From Actinoplanes philippinensis (GTDB lineage Bacteria; Actinomycetota; Actinomycetes; Mycobacteriales; Micromonosporaceae): DNA of 64,000 bases. The notes below the pieces were generated by a model, which saw nothing but the letters and a program-made list of their open reading frames with translations, made no database searches and was not told where the DNA came from. The position numbers and the translations under genes are program-made. Location: contig NZ_FONV01000006.1 of assembly GCF_900113015.1 (NCBI RefSeq), positions 1 through 64,000 on the forward strand. Direction: 5' to 3'. Of this stretch, positions 23,047 to 31,416 are shown piece after piece (position 1 is the first letter of the stretch; the number at the start of each line of letters is the position of its first letter).

Positions 23047-24315
23047 TCAGCGGATCCGGCTGAGAAGGAGCAGGTGCTGCTTGCCGCCGGGTTGGCCCAT
23101 GTCGATCACGTCTCCGTCCCCTGAGGACCCGTCCTGCTGCGTGCCGACCGTGTTGGTGTTCCGGTCCCACAGGTAAACCCCGGACCTGAGCCGGAGCTGA
23201 AGGAACCGGCCGTAACTGTCGTCGTAGAACACGTTGATCTGTGACGGGCACGAGTCGCACGTGTCGGCGCCGGCGGGATCCACCGCGTCGTCGCTCGTCC
23301 GCAACGGCCGGCTGCCGTCGATGCCGTAGCTGACCAGGCTGCCTCCGGCCCGTCCGACACAGACGCGGGGATTGCAATCGATCAGGGTGACCCCGCTCAG
23401 GGCGCGCGGTGTGCGACGCTCGCCGGTGGCGACGTTCCAGAACCCGGGAGTTTCCACCGGCGCCACCGCCGCGTTGCCGGCATTCGACCGCGCCGAGCGA
23501 TGCACGGCCCACGGCCCGTACCGAAGGGTGTACCCCTCACTGCCGGGCACCTTCTGCGGTTCGCCGGCATCCGGGATCCGGTAGACCGCCCCCTCCCCCG
23601 CGAAGGGCTCGATGCCGGCGTAGAAGACCCCGCCGACCTCGGCGACCGACACGCTGATGTCACCCGGGCCGAACATCGCCCGGCGCACGGCTGCGCCGCC
23701 GTCCCGAGGCGCGCTCCACACCTCGACATACCTGGCGCCGTGGCTGTCCTGCGCCGCCACCACCCACGCGATGTGGTGCTCGGTCAGATAGGTGCCGGCC
23801 AGGTCGTACCCGAGGAAGCCGGGCGTGCGAGCCGTTCCCAGCTCACGCGCCACACCGGTCCGGGCGTCGAACACCACCGGCGGGAACCGTTTCTGATCAT
23901 CCCACGGCACGACGAGGTACGCGTCGCCGCCCAGTTCCGCCTGAACGGAATACCGCCGTCCGTCCGGGAGCCGCAGAGGCAGCTCGACGAACGCGTCCGG
24001 CCACAGGTCCCGAATCGGCCTGGACAGGGACAGGTCGACGGTGGGCAACGACCCGGTCGGCAACGGCGCAGGGCCGAGAGGCTGTGCCAGATCCGGCTGC
24101 CGTACCAGGGGGTCCGGCTGCCGTACCAGGGGTGAGGCGAGGACAGCCATCCCGGCCGCGACCGCGACGACCGCCGCGAAGGCGCCGGCCATCCTGGTCC
24201 GTGCCCGCCGGCGCCGGCGGGCGGTCAGGGCCACCGAGAAACCCGGCTCGGCGTTCGGGGCCACGAGACCGGCAGCCCGGAACGTACGGGTCAGATCTTC
24301 CTCCAAGTCGCGCAT
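23047..24315 (-). CDS. Membrane-anchored protein paired with an ECF sigma factor (putative anti-sigma-like)
   Basis: 422 residues. A cytoplasmic N-terminus (about 1-40, arginine-rich) is followed by one membrane helix (MAGAFAAVVAVAAGMAVLAS, about 42-61). An extracellular beta-rich part follows, with a repeating 'value/formatting' pattern that suggests a propeller. It starts 6 nt after the SigE-family sigma gene stops, an arrangement typical of sigma/anti-sigma or sigma/target pairs. No ZAS zinc motif is visible, so anti-sigma activity is only inferred. A PLVRQPD heptapeptide just after the helix is duplicated through a 21-bp tandem repeat. Confidence 0.72.
   Translation of the reverse strand: MRDLEEDLTRTFRAAGLVAPNAEPGFSVALTARRRRRARTRMAGAFAAVVAVAAGMAVLASPLVRQPDPLVRQPDLAQPLGPAPLPTGSLPTVDLSLSRPIRDLWPDAFVELPLRLPDGRRYSVQAELGGDAYLVVPWDDQKRFPPVVFDARTGVARELGTARTPGFLGYDLAGTYLTEHHIAWVVAAQDSHGARYVEVWSAPRDGGAAVRRAMFGPGDISVSVAEVGGVFYAGIEPFAGEGAVYRIPDAGEPQKVPGSEGYTLRYGPWAVHRSARSNAGNAAVAPVETPGFWNVATGERRTPRALSGVTLIDCNPRVCVGRAGGSLVSYGIDGSRPLRTSDDAVDPAGADTCDSCPSQINVFYDDSYGRFLQLRLRSGVYLWDRNTNTVGTQQDGSSGDGDVIDMGQPGGKQHLLLLSRIR
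24092..24133. repeat. 21-bp tandem duplication inside the sigma-partner gene
   Basis: Two adjacent 21-bp units (24092-24112 and 24113-24133) differ only at the last base and encode PLVRQPD twice in frame, just outside the membrane helix. A recent slippage event that keeps the frame. Confidence 0.9.
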
Positions 24316-24321
24316 GCGCGG

Positions 24322-24822
24322 CTACCTCCCCAAGACTTGTGCCGCCACCGGCGACTCGGCAACCTCGCGCAGCTTGTCCAGGCCACGAGCGGCCTGACTG
24401 CGCACCGTTCCTCGGGAAACCCCCAGCAAGCGGGCGATCTCCTCGTCGCTGAGCTGCTCGTGATAGCGCAGCATGAGCACCGCTCGCTGCCGGGGCGGCA
24501 GGGCGGTCACCGCACGCCACAGACCGAGATCACCCTCGGCTTCGGCGATACCGGCGTCGACGTAGCCCTGCTCGGGCAGCACCACCACCGGATGCTCCCG
24601 CCGACGCCGCCGCCACCAGCTGATGTGCAGCCGCGCCATGGTCGTGCGAACGTAGCCCTCCGGGTCGCCCCGCGCGGAGACCCGCGACCACCGCTCCCCC
24701 AACCGGACCAGCGCCTCCTGCGCCAGATCAGCGGCATCATGGGGATTGCCCGACAGTACGAAGCCATAGCGCAGCAGCGCAGACGTACGGTCACGGACGA
24801 ACGACCCGAAGTCCTCGACCAT
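24322..24822 (-). CDS. SigE-family ECF RNA polymerase sigma factor
   Basis: 166 residues. The ATG at 24822 has a strong GGGAGG site; an ATG 24 nt upstream has none. Region 2 (FGSFVRDRTSALLRYGFVL, NPHDAADLAQEALVRLGERW) and region 4 (LPPRQRAVLMLRYHEQLSDE, EEIARLLGVSRGTVRSQAARG) define the SigE-like ECF subgroup common in actinobacteria. It would direct transcription of a stress or envelope regulon, probably including its own operon with the downstream membrane protein. Confidence 0.93.
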   Translation of the reverse strand: MVEDFGSFVRDRTSALLRYGFVLSGNPHDAADLAQEALVRLGERWSRVSARGDPEGYVRTTMARLHISWWRRRRREHPVVVLPEQGYVDAGIAEAEGDLGLWRAVTALPPRQRAVLMLRYHEQLSDEEIARLLGVSRGTVRSQAARGLDKLREVAESPVAAQVLGR

Positions 24823-24916
24823 TCCCACCTCCCGACGTACCAACACGCTCGGCAGGCACGAACTGTTGCACGAATCCGACCACCGATCTCCTCGGCACGA
24901 ACCGGGAGCAGAGAGA

Positions 24917-24972
24917 CGTCAGCCGGTGTGCGTCAGCCGGTGTGCGTCAGCCGGTACGCGTCGGCCGGTCGC
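24917..24972. repeat. 14-bp tandem repeat, four units
   Basis: Units start at 24917, 24931, 24945 and 24959; the first two are identical (CGTCAGCCGGTGTG) and the last two diverge. It lies upstream of the sigma gene in a 250-bp non-coding stretch (24823-25072) that otherwise shows nothing. Confidence 0.85.
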
Positions 24973-25072
24973 TGATGAGCAGCCGCTGATCCAGGCGATC
25001 CGCGACCGGCCGCCCAGCTCGCCCCGGAGGCGCTGACCTGCCCGGCCCACTACTTGCCCGACCATTCGGAGG

Positions 25073-25315
25073 CTAGGTCGGTGACGGTTGGGGTGCCGTT
25101 GGCGGCGCGAAGGGCGCTGTTGTGGCGGGAGTCGGCTGGCAGCAGTTTCGGTCCCACTCCTCTTCGTCCCTCAACGCCAGCCACCACGGGAGCACGAAGA
25201 CAAGGTAGGCAAGGACCGCCACACCGGTCAGGCCAAGCACCCCGAATACGACGTAATGGAGGCCACTGCCCCTGGGGGCACCAGGCCCGATGCCTGACTG
25301 CGGCGGGTTCGGCAT
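25073..25315 (-). CDS. Small single-pass membrane protein
   Basis: 80 residues: a Pro/Gly-rich start, one hydrophobic helix (YVVFGVLGLTGVAVLAYLVF, about 21-45), an acidic DEEEWDRN patch and a Pro/Thr-rich tail. Codon use is ordinary for the window. The ribosome site is weak. No family recognised; function unknown. Confidence 0.5.
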   Translation of the reverse strand: MPNPPQSGIGPGAPRGSGLHYVVFGVLGLTGVAVLAYLVFVLPWWLALRDEEEWDRNCCQPTPATTAPFAPPTAPQPSPT

Positions 25316-25548
25316 AGATCCGAGGCTAGTAACGAGGGGCCCCGGCCCTCTTGCCTTTGCCGTTTGAAGTGCCTTTCACGCGACGTTCTCCTCGGCCGCG
25401 ATCCGTTGTTGCTGGCGACTGCTGCCGGCGGCGCCCGCCCACGCCGATGGGCGCGCACCTGATCACAAGACGATCAAGTGAAGCGATGGACGATGTTGTG
25501 GATGTAGGGATCGCCACCGGCTTGTCAGGGCCGTGCCATCATGCTGCC

Positions 25549-26205
25549 GTGGCTGAGGATCGAGCTGACCTTCGCACCATGGTCGACGACATCGTGAGGG
25601 CCGGCCAGGCGGAGGAAGACCGGCGCCCGGCCCCGGACATGTGGTCGCTGTTGCATGGCCTGGGCACCGACGATCCACAGTCGGTGACGAGGGGCCTGTC
25701 GTACCTGTGGGACGCGTTCCTCGAGTATCCGAACGTGTTCGAGCCGGCGGTGCCGGCCGTCCGGTACGTGCTGGCGCTCCTGGATCGCAAAGCGGGCGGC
25801 GATACGGTGATCCGGAGCCCGGACGGCAGGCTCCGGCCGTTGCGAGGGCACCTGCTGACGTGGCTGTCGCGGGTCGCCGACGCGGTCGGCGACGTCCGAG
25901 TCCGCGAGTTCGTCGAGCTCGCCGGATTCTCGCCGCTGGAGTCTGCGACGTCGACGTGGCGCGCGGTCCGGCAGCTCCGTCCTCAGATGTACGAGGCCGC
26001 CGCCGCGTTTCTGGACGATCCGCACCCCGGAGTTCGGCAGGAGGCGATCACCGTGGCGGTCGTGCTCGTACGGGATCCGGCCCTGGCCGTCCACCGCCGG
26101 CACATCGCCGCCGCCGCGCGTGTATTTCTGGACACCTGCACGGACCCGATGTGCCGGCGATGGGCGGCTGAGGCATTCGACGAGATCAGACCGAGCCGAC
26201 CGTGA
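25549..26205 (+). CDS. HEAT-repeat-like cytoplasmic protein
   Basis: 218 residues if the GTG at 25549 is the start; the frame is open further upstream and an ATG at 25486 is an alternative. The upstream part has composition unlike the gene, so I prefer the GTG. The product is helical, with paired amphipathic helices (DPHPGVRQEAITVAVVLVRD near the C-terminus) as in HEAT/armadillo repeats. No catalytic residues recognised. It meets the convergent secreted-protein gene with no gap (26205/26206). Function unknown; binding or scaffold role is inferred from the fold. Confidence 0.65.
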   Translation: MAEDRADLRTMVDDIVRAGQAEEDRRPAPDMWSLLHGLGTDDPQSVTRGLSYLWDAFLEYPNVFEPAVPAVRYVLALLDRKAGGDTVIRSPDGRLRPLRGHLLTWLSRVADAVGDVRVREFVELAGFSPLESATSTWRAVRQLRPQMYEAAAAFLDDPHPGVRQEAITVAVVLVRDPALAVHRRHIAAAARVFLDTCTDPMCRRWAAEAFDEIRPSRP

Positions 26206-26775
26206 TCAGGTCGCCCGCGCTCTGTCGATGGCGGCGCGGCCGAAGTCGTTGACGATCGTGTAGTCGCCGGCGCCCACCACGGGATCGGTCACGAGAACGA
26301 CCACCACATACCGTCCCACCGCGGCCACGAGATAGGCGGCCCACCGGTCGCCTTCGTCGTACTGCCGGATGAACAGCACCGTGTCCGGTCCAGCGGTGTC
26401 TTCGGCGATCCCGCGAAAGCCTGTCTCGTCGCCGCCGGCCCGGCACCGGGCCAGCTGGTCCTTCAGCGCGGCCAGGTAGGCCTGGGCGCCACCGGGCCGG
26501 TAGCGGCCCACGTTTTCGTACACCCGGTGTCGCGGGTCGTAGTCTGCCACCAGACTCCGCTGTGCGATGGGCTGCGGCACCGGCGCGTCCGCGCATGGCT
26601 GCGGCAGCAACGGGTGGATCAGATCGGGCTCGACCGGACCGGGCTGTGCCCCACCAAGATCCGCCGACTGCAACATCACGGCCTCGGGTACGGGACGAGG
26701 TGCGGCCTGGGCTGGGGAAACAGCCAAAGCTGCGCCGGCCAGCCCGGCCACGAGACTCGAAAGGTATCGATTCAT
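26206..26775 (-). CDS. Small secreted protein, PknH-sensor-like fold possible
   Basis: 189 residues with a clear Sec signal (MNRYLSSLVAGLAGAALAVS, cleavage near AQA-AP). The mature part opens with EAVMLQSADLGG and ends with TIVNDFGRAAIDRAR, a layout seen in actinobacterial extracellular sensor-type domains; two cysteines could form a disulphide. No operon partner; convergent with the HEAT-like gene. Function unknown. Confidence 0.7.
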   Translation of the reverse strand: MNRYLSSLVAGLAGAALAVSPAQAAPRPVPEAVMLQSADLGGAQPGPVEPDLIHPLLPQPCADAPVPQPIAQRSLVADYDPRHRVYENVGRYRPGGAQAYLAALKDQLARCRAGGDETGFRGIAEDTAGPDTVLFIRQYDEGDRWAAYLVAAVGRYVVVVLVTDPVVGAGDYTIVNDFGRAAIDRARAT

Positions 26776-26983
26776 GGCCGCATTCTGCCAATGCCTCGCA
26801 AAAAGGGAGTGCCAGCGACAACGTGGAGCCCGGCTCGCGCCGATGCGCCGGCGCGGTGATCGCGAAGGCCGTTGTGCCCCGCGGTCAAGGAGCTGTCCGT
26901 GTCAGCCGCTACGGCCGGTCCGCCAGGATCACCAAGCGGACATCGGCGCCCAGTTTCGATCTTGATCGTCCATACTGGCGTCC

Positions 26984-27448
26984 ATGAAACTTGCCGAGGC
27001 TCTTGCGCTGCGGGCAGCGGCGTCGCGGCGTGCGGAACAGCTTCGTTCCCGGGTTGCCGGTAGTGCGCGCTATCAGGAAGGCGAGACGCCGGCCGAGGAT
27101 GCCGCGTCGCTGCTGGCGGAGGCCGGTGCGGTGCTCGATGAGCTCGAGTCGCTGATCCGGCGCATCAATCGGACCAACGCCGCCACCGTTGTCGAGGGCG
27201 GCACCCTCACCGACGCGCTCGCCCGCCGTGACGTCCTGCGTCTGCGGCACGGGATTCTCACCTCGGCGGCCGACGCGGCGGCCGGTGACGGTCAGCGCGG
27301 GTTCCGGCAGTTGCGCTCCGAGTTGAAGATGCTTCCGGCGCTGCCGGTGGCCGACCTGCGACGCCAGGCGGACGACGTCGCCCGGCAGCTGCGTGAGGTG
27401 GACACGCTGATTCAGCGGACCAACTGGGAGGCCGACCTGATCGATTGA
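26984..27448 (+). CDS. DIP1984-family protein (septicolysin-like)
   Basis: 154 residues, all alpha-helical. It matches the DIP1984 family throughout: MKLAEALALRAAASRRAEQL, the IRRINRTNAAT turn, and a C-terminal LREVDTLIQRTNWEADL. Family members are cytoplasmic and of unknown function; 'septicolysin' is a historical label with little support here. It is a single gene followed by a hairpin terminator. Confidence 0.88.
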   Translation: MKLAEALALRAAASRRAEQLRSRVAGSARYQEGETPAEDAASLLAEAGAVLDELESLIRRINRTNAATVVEGGTLTDALARRDVLRLRHGILTSAADAAAGDGQRGFRQLRSELKMLPALPVADLRRQADDVARQLREVDTLIQRTNWEADLID

Positions 27449-27492
27449 CGGGCGCGGAGCAGGTAGCCGACGTGGAGGCGTGCACGACCCGA

Positions 27493-27520
27493 GAGCCGGC
27501 GGGCAAATCGGCTCCTTTCT
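27493..27520 (+). terminator. Rho-independent-type terminator of the DIP1984 gene
   Basis: GAGCCG (27493-27498) pairs with CGGCTC (27509-27514) around a 10-nt loop and is followed by CTTTCT. It lies 45 bp after the stop codon. Confidence 0.6.
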
Positions 27521-27540
27521 TGGCGCGCCGAGGGCAGGCG

Positions 27541-27558
27541 CAGGGGTTCGATTCCCTG
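27541..27558 (+). other. tRNA T-arm-like hairpin
   Basis: CAGGGGTTCGATTCCCTG has the GTTCGATTC core of a tRNA T-arm, but it folds best with an 8-nt loop. I cannot build D and anticodon arms around it. It is either a relic of a tRNA 3' end (an old attachment site) or chance. The remainder of 27449-27748 shows no gene. Confidence 0.3.
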
Positions 27559-27748
27559 GCTCACATCGCATGCCCAGCACGGAGCACAAGAGACGGCGCA
27601 CCGGGCACGGCACATCACCGGGTGCAGATCCACGACGGCGAGGGCGGGAAACGGGGAACTCCGCGCCCGTGGGAAAGGTGGCCGTGACAGGCCGCGGCCG
27701 GACATGCGAGGCTACCCGTCGGTAACGTCGTCGGATGGGGGTGGCGCC

Positions 27749-28663
27749 ATGTCGGTTCCGGTAGAGGGTGCTTGGCAGGAGCCGTCCGTGCTCGATCCGG
27801 CGCTGGTGCGCCGGACGTGGCGGTCGGCCGAGGCTCTGCACGGGCTGATCTATTTCGCGCCCGAGGCGCACCAGCGCTACGCGGCGCTGGGTATCGATCC
27901 GCGGGCGGGGTATTTCGCGTCCCGGGCGGCGGCCATGGGGCCGGTCGGATCCGGGGCGGTGACGGGCGCCTTCTTCAACTTCAACCCGGCGCTGGTCTCC
28001 CAGGCGCTGCCGGCCGTGTGGGAGCGGGCCACACCGCAGGCGGTGCTCGCGGCCCGGCTGGACGCCGCCGACGCCGCTCTGACGCGTGTGCTCGGCGACA
28101 TGGTGGACTCGTACGAGATGCGGGAGGCCGCCGGGCTGGCCCGGGCCGCCGCCGAGTCCGTCGGCGAACGTCCGGAGGGGCGGGCCCTGTTCGCCGCGCA
28201 CGTCGCTCTGCCGTGGCCGGACCGGCCGCATCTGGTTCTCTGGCACGCCCAGACGGTGCTACGCGAGTTCCGTGGCGACGGGCACGTGGCCGCCCTGCTG
28301 GTGGCCGGGCTGACCGGGCTGGAGGCGCTGGTCCTGCACGTCGCGTCGGGTGAGGTGCCGCGCCGGTTCCTGCAGCGCAGCCGTGGATGGAGCGACGAGC
28401 GGTGGGACGAGGCGGCCGGCCGGCTCCGGGCGCGCGGGCTGGTCGAGGGTGACGAGCCGGCGCTGACCGACGCGGGGCGATCACAGCGGGCGTGGATCGA
28501 GGCGGCCACCGACCGGCTCGCCGCTCCCGCCTATGCGGTGCTCGGTGCGCGGGGGTGCGCCCGGTTCGCCGAGCTGGCACAGCCGATGAGCCGGGCCGTC
28601 GTCGAGTCCGGTGCGCTGAGTGCCGCCGCCCGGAGTCCGCGCGACCGGTCGACGCCGGCGTGA
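27749..28663 (+). CDS. SCO6745-family protein
   Basis: 304 residues from the ATG at 27749 (GGGGGTGG upstream). The N-terminal block (EALHGLIYFAPEAHQRYAAL, GYFASRAAAMGPV, GAFFNFNPALV) is the family hallmark. The C-terminal third reads as a winged-helix-like segment (GWSDERWDEAAGRLRARGLV, LTDAGRSQRAWIE). The family is widespread in actinobacteria and uncharacterised; a ligand-sensing regulator is one guess from the wing-like part. Single gene with its own promoter region. Confidence 0.83.
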   Translation: MSVPVEGAWQEPSVLDPALVRRTWRSAEALHGLIYFAPEAHQRYAALGIDPRAGYFASRAAAMGPVGSGAVTGAFFNFNPALVSQALPAVWERATPQAVLAARLDAADAALTRVLGDMVDSYEMREAAGLARAAAESVGERPEGRALFAAHVALPWPDRPHLVLWHAQTVLREFRGDGHVAALLVAGLTGLEALVLHVASGEVPRRFLQRSRGWSDERWDEAAGRLRARGLVEGDEPALTDAGRSQRAWIEAATDRLAAPAYAVLGARGCARFAELAQPMSRAVVESGALSAAARSPRDRSTPA

Positions 28664-28690
28664 CCGGCCGTGGCGGTAGCCGGGACGCGG

Positions 28691-30379
28691 TCATGCCACC
28701 CGGCGTCGTCGCGCGCGGATGAGGCTTCCGGCGATCACCACGCCACCGACGAGGAGCACGATCAGGACGGCGAACTGCACGTCCTCGCCGTATCGGTTGC
28801 CGGTGAACCGGAGGATCCGCGACACGATGCCGAGGCCGAAGATCACGGCCAGCACGTAACCGGCCCGGATCCGGCGCGCCTCCCGCTTTTCGGCGCGGGT
28901 GGGCGGGGGTTCCGGGCGCGGCCGGCCGGACTGTGGCGCCGGGATCTGGTCCGGGCGGCGGGCGGGTTGGTCCACACGCAGGCCGGGCGGGATCCGGGCG
29001 TCCAGGAACGCCACCGCGTCGTGACCGTCGCGGAACAGGGTCGGCTCGACCCGTACCATGATCCCGTCGTGCCCGACGAACAGCCGGCCGCCGTCCGGCC
29101 AGGCCTGCACGATCGAGCAGGCATCGAACCGTACCGTCTGATGATCGTCTCCATCGGCCAGCGTGACGCCGTCCTCGCCGGTGATGAGATGCACGTCCGG
29201 GTCGGAATGGGCGGCGTGAGCCGTCCCGAGGATCATCTTCTCGGACCGGTCCGGCGCCGGCTGAAACCCCGCCCACCTGGCGTCGACGCCTCTCGGCGTC
29301 ATCAGCAGACCGCTGTCTTGGGCCTTACCGGCAACCGCTGTGACGTCACCGACGGTGACCGCCATGATCTCGGCGATCTCGTCCTCCACCTGCCGCACCC
29401 GGCGCCCGGCGAGCAGTGCGGCTGCTTCGCCGGCGACGCGGGTGCCCTGCTGGTCGGCATTCCACAGGGTCTCGCCGCGCTGCCGGACCACGATCGCCAG
29501 ATCCGCCTGGTCGATCCGGCCGACCTGCAGCGTGGTCAGCACGTCGACGAGGCCGCCGAAGACCGCCTCCTGCTTCTCCGGCAACGCGTCGGCGACGGCG
29601 ACGACCATCGCCGTGTCAGCGCCGAACTCCCGGTACGAGCTGCCGGCGGTGTACGACAGCCCGGCCTCCTGCCGCAGCGCCCGGAACATCTCGCGTTCCA
29701 GCAGGTCGGAGAAGACCTGGGAGGCGGGGTTCCGGGGCACCGTGGCGTTCCAGGCGACCACCCCGGGCGCTCCGCGGAAGAAGGCGGGCGTGACCGGCAG
29801 CGTGTTCGACGGTGTCGGCAGGGGTTCCCGGCGACCGGCCGGAAGCGGCAGCCGCAGCCCGGCCGGCACCCGGTCACCGGCGATCCAGAGCACCGCGTTG
29901 TCGCGGGTGAAGTAGCGGGCCGCCCAGGCGCGCAACTCGTCGGCGGTGATCGCGGGCAACCCGAACTCCGGATAGGAGGACACCCCGTAGTCACGGGCGC
30001 CGTGCCGCCACAGCGGCATCGCGTCCAGCGCGCCGTCGCCGCGGCCGTTCGCCTCGGTCCGCAGCAGCTCCTTCTCCACGTCGAGGCGGTGCATCGGCAG
30101 GTCCTGCAGCGACGCGCAGACGCCGGCCAGGAATCGGGCCACGTCGTCCGGCGGGCCCTGCATGTGGAACGAGGTGTGCTCGACCCCGGTGGTTCCGTTG
30201 ACGTGGTGGTCGCTGAGCCCCAGCGGGTACAGCGCCAGGTGTTCGAGCAGGTGGGTGATGCCGTGCCGGGCCAGCGGCTCGTCGGCGAAACCGACCCGGA
30301 AGACCAGTCCCGCCCGCATCAGGCCGGGCGCCGGGCTGAGCAGCACCGGAACGCCGTCGAGCTCGCTCTGGGTGATCAT
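28691..30379 (-). CDS. M16-family metallopeptidase-like protein with C-terminal membrane anchor
   Basis: 562 residues. Start ATG at 30379 with GGAGGTGG. The zinc motif HxxEH is intact (His43-Leu-Leu-Glu46-His47 in THLLEHLALYPLG), with a downstream VEKELLRTE stretch supplying the third ligand (about 101-109). The second M16 half (230-430) includes the ALRQEAGLSYTAGSSYREFG motif. Residues about 510-530 and 545-565 are two membrane helices, unusual for M16 proteins. So the peptidase domain is probably tethered on the cytoplasmic side. The start codon overlaps the stop of the upstream helical-protein gene (ATGA), so the two are translationally coupled. Confidence 0.85.
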   Translation of the reverse strand: MITQSELDGVPVLLSPAPGLMRAGLVFRVGFADEPLARHGITHLLEHLALYPLGLSDHHVNGTTGVEHTSFHMQGPPDDVARFLAGVCASLQDLPMHRLDVEKELLRTEANGRGDGALDAMPLWRHGARDYGVSSYPEFGLPAITADELRAWAARYFTRDNAVLWIAGDRVPAGLRLPLPAGRREPLPTPSNTLPVTPAFFRGAPGVVAWNATVPRNPASQVFSDLLEREMFRALRQEAGLSYTAGSSYREFGADTAMVVAVADALPEKQEAVFGGLVDVLTTLQVGRIDQADLAIVVRQRGETLWNADQQGTRVAGEAAALLAGRRVRQVEDEIAEIMAVTVGDVTAVAGKAQDSGLLMTPRGVDARWAGFQPAPDRSEKMILGTAHAAHSDPDVHLITGEDGVTLADGDDHQTVRFDACSIVQAWPDGGRLFVGHDGIMVRVEPTLFRDGHDAVAFLDARIPPGLRVDQPARRPDQIPAPQSGRPRPEPPPTRAEKREARRIRAGYVLAVIFGLGIVSRILRFTGNRYGEDVQFAVLIVLLVGGVVIAGSLIRARRRRVA

Positions 30380-31338
30380 CGGCCACCTCCGGTGAGAGCC
30401 GACGCCGAGCGGCGGCGGTAACGGCGGATCACCACGAGCTCGTCGTGCTCGTCGTAGTAGCTCCAGGGCCATCGGCTGGCCAGCGGGCCCAGCATCGCGA
30501 ACACCCGGGCCGCCGACTGCTGATCGCCGGCCTGGGCGAAGACCATGGCGAAGGCGCTCGCCGCTGACACCCAGCCGGGGTCGCGGCGGAAGGCGGGATG
30601 CCAGATCGAACGGTTCGCGGCGTCGTGCAGGCTGTCGCGGGCGCCGACCAGGTGGGCGGTGGCGGCCCTCTTGTACTCACCGCCGAGGTCCAGCCACTGT
30701 TCGATGTGCGCCTCGGCGACGAGGGAACCCTGCGGTGCTCCGGGCGGGGCGGCGGTCATCGCCTCGTGTGCGAAGGCGTGCGCCTGCGGCCAGCTGCCGT
30801 ACCACTTGGGGCACAGACTCTGCAGGTACTGCCGCTGCCCCGGCAGGTGGTGCGGGTCGGCGGCGACCATCCGGTCGTGCCGGCGGCGGATCTCGGCGAG
30901 GTCCACCTGCAGGCCACGGGCGGTGGTCAGCCGGGCCGCCCACACGGCCGGGTCGTGCGGCGCCCGCGCGGCGGCGTCGATCAGCACCGCCTCGGCCCTG
31001 CGCAGCCACTCGCGGAACTGTCTGAACTGGTCGGCGCTGACGTGCTCGGCCGTCGCCGAGCTGCGGATCCGCCAGCCGACCTTGGTCAGGTGCATGCCGA
31101 GCAGCGCCGCGGCCGTGCTGTCCCAGGGATCGGCCTGCAGCAGGCGCCGGAGCCACTCCTCCAGGTCCGGGCTCTCGGCAGCCGCCTGGAGCAGCACGGT
31201 CCGCCCGCTCGGCGAGGCGGCGTCGAGCGCCGCCCGGCAGCCCGCCCAGTCCCGGCGGGCGACCGCCGCGTCGAGCACACCGAACTCGGGGTACGCCGCC
31301 GGTTCCAGCAGCACTTCGTCGTCAGCCCTGTCGAACAC
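30376..31338 (-). CDS. Helical TPR-like protein coupled to the M16 peptidase
   Basis: 320 residues, no signal or membrane segment. The sequence is a run of paired helices with alanine/leucine spacing (VLDAAVARRDWAGCRAALDA; DPAVWAARLTTARGLQVDLA) typical of TPR/SEL1-like scaffolds. No enzyme motif is visible. Its TGA lies inside the ATGA start of the M16 gene, so the proteins are made together, and a chaperone or adaptor role for the peptidase is a reasonable inference. It begins 79 bp after the end of the decayed acyltransferase gene. Confidence 0.72.
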   Translation of the reverse strand: MFDRADDEVLLEPAAYPEFGVLDAAVARRDWAGCRAALDAASPSGRTVLLQAAAESPDLEEWLRRLLQADPWDSTAAALLGMHLTKVGWRIRSSATAEHVSADQFRQFREWLRRAEAVLIDAAARAPHDPAVWAARLTTARGLQVDLAEIRRRHDRMVAADPHHLPGQRQYLQSLCPKWYGSWPQAHAFAHEAMTAAPPGAPQGSLVAEAHIEQWLDLGGEYKRAATAHLVGARDSLHDAANRSIWHPAFRRDPGWVSAASAFAMVFAQAGDQQSAARVFAMLGPLASRWPWSYYDEHDELVVIRRYRRRSASALTGGGR

Positions 31339-31416
31339 CCCGCCATGTTCTGCACATCCGGTTGCGGGCCGGTTGCGGACGGGCTGCCGCTCGGGTGCGC
31401 GCGGAGGCTCCCCGAC

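Noticed and set aside
24917..24972. CRISPR-like array
   Set aside because: The 14-bp units abut without spacers; simple tandem repeat.
27491..27565. Possible complete tRNA
   Set aside because: The T-arm and a 6/7 acceptor pairing can be drawn, but the D-arm is poor and no anticodon stem forms; the 5' part is better explained as a terminator hairpin.
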